This document shows, piece by piece, positions 47,601 to 47,841 of a DNA stretch of 47,841 bases (within the stretch, counting starts at the first letter, position 1; each line of letters begins with the position of its first letter). The notes beneath the pieces were generated by a model. The model had not been told where the DNA came from and made no database searches. It saw nothing but the letters and a program-made list of their open reading frames with translations. A program made the position numbers and the translations under genes. Origin of the DNA: Oligoflexales bacterium (GTDB taxonomy: Bacteria; Bdellovibrionota_B; Oligoflexia; Oligoflexales; RGVZ01); assembly GCA_947494335.1 (NCBI GenBank), contig CANLUT010000008.1, forward strand, positions 1 to 47,841. The letters are read 5' to 3'.

Positions 47601-47841
47601 TCACGACCATATTTGGCAAGGGTGTGGATCCTTACGGGAACGCCTCAAGCTGTACCAGCCTTGTGGTTTATACCCATGACAATATTGCGCCAGCGGTTAG
47701 TTCGTTTGTGAGAGCTGCGGGTCAGCCTTCCCTCACAAACTCTCTACCAATGAACTTCACAGTGACCTTTAATGAGCCAGTTAATAGTGCATCGTTTACT
47801 GCAAGTGATATCGGTAACAACGGCACAGCCACTGGCGTCAC
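38654..47841 (+). CDS. Giant lipoprotein with Ig-like repeat array (3' end outside window)
   Basis: The frame is open from ATG 38654 (first start after an in-frame TAA at 38648) to the window edge, at least 3062 codons. The signal peptide ends in lipobox L-S-S-C (Cys30), with Asp at +2. About 440 N-terminal residues are unique, with a PKD-like DYQWRLNGVDVG segment. From codon 441 there are 25 Ig-like modules. A (124 aa) has IPITVxFSEPV, TLTFxYTV, LDY, LNGG.IKD and IDT. B/B' (96/98 aa) has a Cys pair and a closing YxHD. C (107 aa) has TNSLPIxF and FTxSDI. D (107 aa) has FTxADI, NGTASGI and SDN. They resemble bacterial Ig-like domains of large adhesins. It is probably a surface or periplasmic adhesin/fibre; ligand unknown. 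No inner stop was noted at the points checked. Confidence 0.88.
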   Translation, partial: MFLKGLTNWRSKVAPGAAWALLCVLPLSSCDSKFSGSVANSNKRNNPLAGVVSVEGSISFEGTSSSALRASEGCSDVATVYMTLFARWDGSKFAEVQQRLTSVKADPDNTYFFGNLDDLGINLDSKTDVWKVEAERCGEYFSRIITGRRAQDLSSATTAIDFAVDRTLLTASLDDAVNKKLPELDALYVLAMKSPTSETIVEHIKADRRGEKAYDTVFGAVVVELEKIEPRILSQAVPTKISATHRTKFEVQAVYYSTKYAVDYQWRLNGVDVGTEAIYYWRPRGNQTGPHKLELTVGIVNRAAALSLQGKTKLADPEFTSKYFSWDLVVQDAALDPKTPVISGLALANQAADGFINNADSSSSSPLASLSASNFDKAEYALVSPSTGCDESISYPLNAIPAISSLAANGNYKLCAMLSLTDGGQAFAKTSLLIRDIEIPLVTYSTVFPAAGSPEKKPTLMGTVSKPSMVTLYYDASCTSSKSEAWTNTVFASPGIRARDDIPSNVTTKIYAQAIDPAGNPSECKELVSYVHDDILPSVSEVSSTANSGGYKAGANIPITIKFSEIVKVTGAPQLRLATGGAQTVLSYRSGGDTDTLTFDYTVSAGEQANLLDYDGISALSLNGGTIKDLVGNSANLQLPIPGSVGSLSNSKQFIIDTESPNFSYSSIVPAAASSSRTPTITISLSEPATVTLYSNSSCSVEISEAANLQTGPGQTLTTNNLNQNSVTTIFAQAVDAVGNKSSCGNVIVYTHDDVLPSVVSFGRAAGQAALTNSLPVNFSLVFNEPINVASFTVDDLNNAGTATGVTWTITDSGDHRSFTIGASAANNGTIIPQLSAGAITDPAANTNSSESTASNSVGYSVAPLTVTINQAASQIDPINALPILFMVEFSEELDPASFTAADITQNGTASGITWEVATSDNKSYVLSASAIGVEGTLLPVILQNAVSDKFGNKNANSTSTDNLVRYQISPPVISLSSVSPGNPSPTLMPTILGTTSVESSLTLYLDSSCLDSASETANNMIFASPGITLNRAVPANTQSVIYAKALDLAGNLSGCEPLVTYLHDAINPSVIAVSSTKADGFYMAGVEIPVTIKFSEIVNVVGTPQLTLETGSMLAVVDYTSGSGTDTLTFKYTVAPGQTSEDLDYIFVDPLSLNSGSIKDLAGNNASLALPAPGASGSISANKNIVVDTTTPTISFLMTTPASPGNTRTPQVTFDVSEDMSKVELFKDNTCGALISGSSTAVPGGNSVTTNTLALNIATVIFARGQDLAGNISACTRLTTYIHDGVVPTIVSVSTNAPDGTYGLGQTIPVIVTFTEPVLVTGTPQLTLFTLPNNAVVNYTSGSSGNQLTFNYTLGQGQTSSDLEYLSTLALSLNGGTIKDFAANNAVLTLPGPGEETSLGGSSSISIDTTPATVSYQSTSPASPSTNVAPNVNMSLSEAATVTLYSNDQCTTQISAGVSLPSGGGRSIRTYSLSQNTATSIFAKALDSVGNTSGCQSLVVYTHDNTPPAVSSFARSSIQPSLTNSLPIDFTLTFSEPINPATFTASDIVNLGTSSGIAWDILDLGDHKTFTLSASSASNGTLFPRLSSAAVSDYANNANSGVSDSQNNVDYLVAAQSVTINQDDGQADPVRFLPIRFKVTFSEAVGSSSFTTADIIQNGSASGISWSLSTSDNIVWILSANSVNVAGTLIPTIAANTVVDKYGNANAASTATDNTITYDMTPPTLSYSSVQPANPSQSGNPTILGTVSETANVALYFDSGCSTAKSSSLPNTVFSSPGIQVTSAVTQDDYTPIYGKATDLAGNESACTSLLSYFQDVTVPSVVSVTSTLANGSYRVGQVVPVTVNFSEPVFLTGSIQLALKTGFTNTVLSNPIGSGTNALTFTYIVASGDTSARLDYASGSSLQLVSGTLKDLVGNNAVLTLPAPGASGSLGNTKNLIIDTENPVIAMSGTTPVSPGNSQNPQIQYTITESVPVIRFFNDNGCSVGISGQSTATMGANTFTAFTMTPNTTLSVYVLATDAAGNSSGCNKIGEYAHDGGPPMVSSVTSTTPNGPYGPGRLIPITVTFTEPVYVTGTPVISLATGVPSSVASYVSGSGSTTLTFNYTVVNGETSAKLDYASTTALNLNGGAIRDLSLNDAVLTLPGIGGANSLGGQKSIIIDTTIPTVAYTSIAPSATSTSQNPTLTLTVSEPSTVTLFSDSSCSNAIAAAKALVPGLNQTITTNTLLVNSSTTIFAQSVDAANNVSACSSMVVYIHDNVAPVINSFARSTAQAAATNSLAINFSITFNEALDASTFTASDIENAGSATGVTWVVTDSGDQRTFNIAATVASNGTLQPKLLSGSVSDRAGTFNAGVSTSSNNVNYIVAPLTVTLEQANAQADPINVAPIRYRVVFSDAVAPGSFTTADISQVGTASSVTWALSSTDNITWDLTATSVGSSGTVIPSIPANSVQDNFGNLNGASFSLDASVVYDVVAPTIAFSSLSPANPGMSLKPTILGSTSEPATLALYFDSSCTTSRSDFAPNTIFASPGITLTANVNTNTTTTVYGKAVDPAGNYSLCTELVTYIHDGMPPAVTSVSSTLDNGYYKAGQVIPIQLSFSKVVYVTGTPTLTLETGTTDAVVAYSAGSGTNTLTFNYTVFAGDNSARLNYQSTTALSLGTATIRDAVGNPATLTLPDLVSAVSLSGNKNIVVDTTPTTISFNSIAPVSPGASLTPSVTLSLSEQVSNVQLYLTAGCISPISIAMPGVAGANVLTTNTLTANATSSIYAQTTDLAGNSSSCSLMTSYLHDGVAPTVSSVTSSAANGTYGVGQTIPIVVSLSENVFVVGTPRILMSPGSGSSYATYASGSGSGTLTFNYVVSSGDNAADLDYATSGAFDVNGGSIKDVSGNTAALSLPTLGGANSLAGQKAIVIDSTAPILNFTSIAPVSPGVSRSPAVTLTVSESANVTLYRENTCTGEISASTSLVTGPFQTITTFALDGNAVTTIFGKGVDPYGNASSCTSLVVYTHDNIAPAVSSFVRAAGQPSLTNSLPMNFTVTFNEPVNSASFTASDIGNNGTATGV
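39974..41569 (+). repeat. Ig superrepeat 1, short form (B'-A-B-C-D)
   Basis: 532 codons: B' 39974, A 40268, B 40640, C 40928, D 41249. It is exactly 220 codons (one A-B pair) shorter than the following units, so it has lost, or never gained, one A-B pair. Confidence 0.8.
41570..43825 (+). repeat. Ig superrepeat 2 (B'-A-B-A-B-C-D)
   Basis: Exactly 752 codons: B' 41570, A 41864, B 42236, A 42524, B 42896, C 43184, D 43505. Module lengths are 98, 124, 96, 124, 96, 107 and 107 codons. The next unit repeats these lengths. Confidence 0.85.
43826..46081 (+). repeat. Ig superrepeat 3 (B'-A-B-A-B-C-D)
   Basis: Again exactly 752 codons, with modules starting at 43826, 44120, 44492, 44780, 45152, 45440 and 45761. 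The sequence has diverged from unit 2 at the DNA level, but module order and lengths are the same. This B' is the only B-type module ending FQD instead of xHD. Confidence 0.85.
46082..47841 (+). repeat. Ig superrepeat 4, cut by window edge
   Basis: Modules B' 46082, A 46376, B 46748, A 47036, B 47408 and C 47696 follow the same order and lengths; the window ends inside C. If the pattern holds, the missing part is the rest of C and a D. Confidence 0.8.

Overview
The window looks like chromosomal DNA of a Gram-negative, double-membrane bacterium with roughly half G+C. Many proteins carry lipoboxes or Sec signals and end in barrel-like C-termini. A type 2 isopentenyl-diphosphate isomerase, an EpmA homologue, degenerate receiver-PilZ proteins, DUF4301 and large TPR proteins suggest a predatory or 'delta-like' lineage (Bdellovibrionota/Oligoflexia or a relative). 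That placement is inference from gene content only. No rRNA, tRNA, CRISPR array, integrase or transposase was seen.

Layout. 1-4576: a truncated lipoprotein, the isomerase gene fni, an outer-membrane-protein/TPR-lipoprotein pair, and two small unknown genes. 4657-9258: a serine hydrolase, an RlmD-type rRNA methyltransferase, a CWC zinc-finger-like protein, a pseudo-receiver/PilZ protein, TlyA, and a small HTH-like protein. 9573-13075: a four-gene operon of secreted and membrane proteins that seems to contain paralogues of the 1905-3760 pair. 13127-23969: a patatin-like lipoprotein coupled to a DUF4301 protein, then a 410-aa helical protein divergent from a 1725-aa TPR protein. 22992-27467: a tightly coupled pdxA - short uvrA - epmA operon. 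27643-34062: a barrel protein and a PAP2 phosphatase, then an ABC cassette (ATPase, FtsX-like permease, LolA-like protein, second permease) of the kind that moves lipoproteins or lipids between membranes. 34063-34563: a cluster of inverted repeats sitting in a decayed crotonase gene. 34685-35223: an FKBP lipoprotein with a terminator.

35581-47841 is the most remarkable part. A 970-aa protein has two 160-aa N-terminal repeats that end in LysM-like segments, a 240-residue Ala-rich coiled coil, and a C-terminal domain that looks beta-barrel-like. It is followed by a giant lipoprotein gene that is still open at the window edge (at least 3062 codons). That gene holds 25 Ig-like modules of four kinds with exactly conserved lengths (A=124, B=96 or B'=98, C=107, D=107 codons). 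The modules are arranged in a higher-order repeat B'-A-B-A-B-C-D of exactly 752 codons, seen complete twice, once shortened by exactly one A-B pair, and once cut by the window edge. Together the two genes resemble an intimin/invasin-type adhesin (LysM + barrel + Ig repeats) split over two polypeptides. This is the best candidate for an undescribed system here.

Limits: families were recognised by eye from motifs. No database search, structure prediction or transcription data were available.
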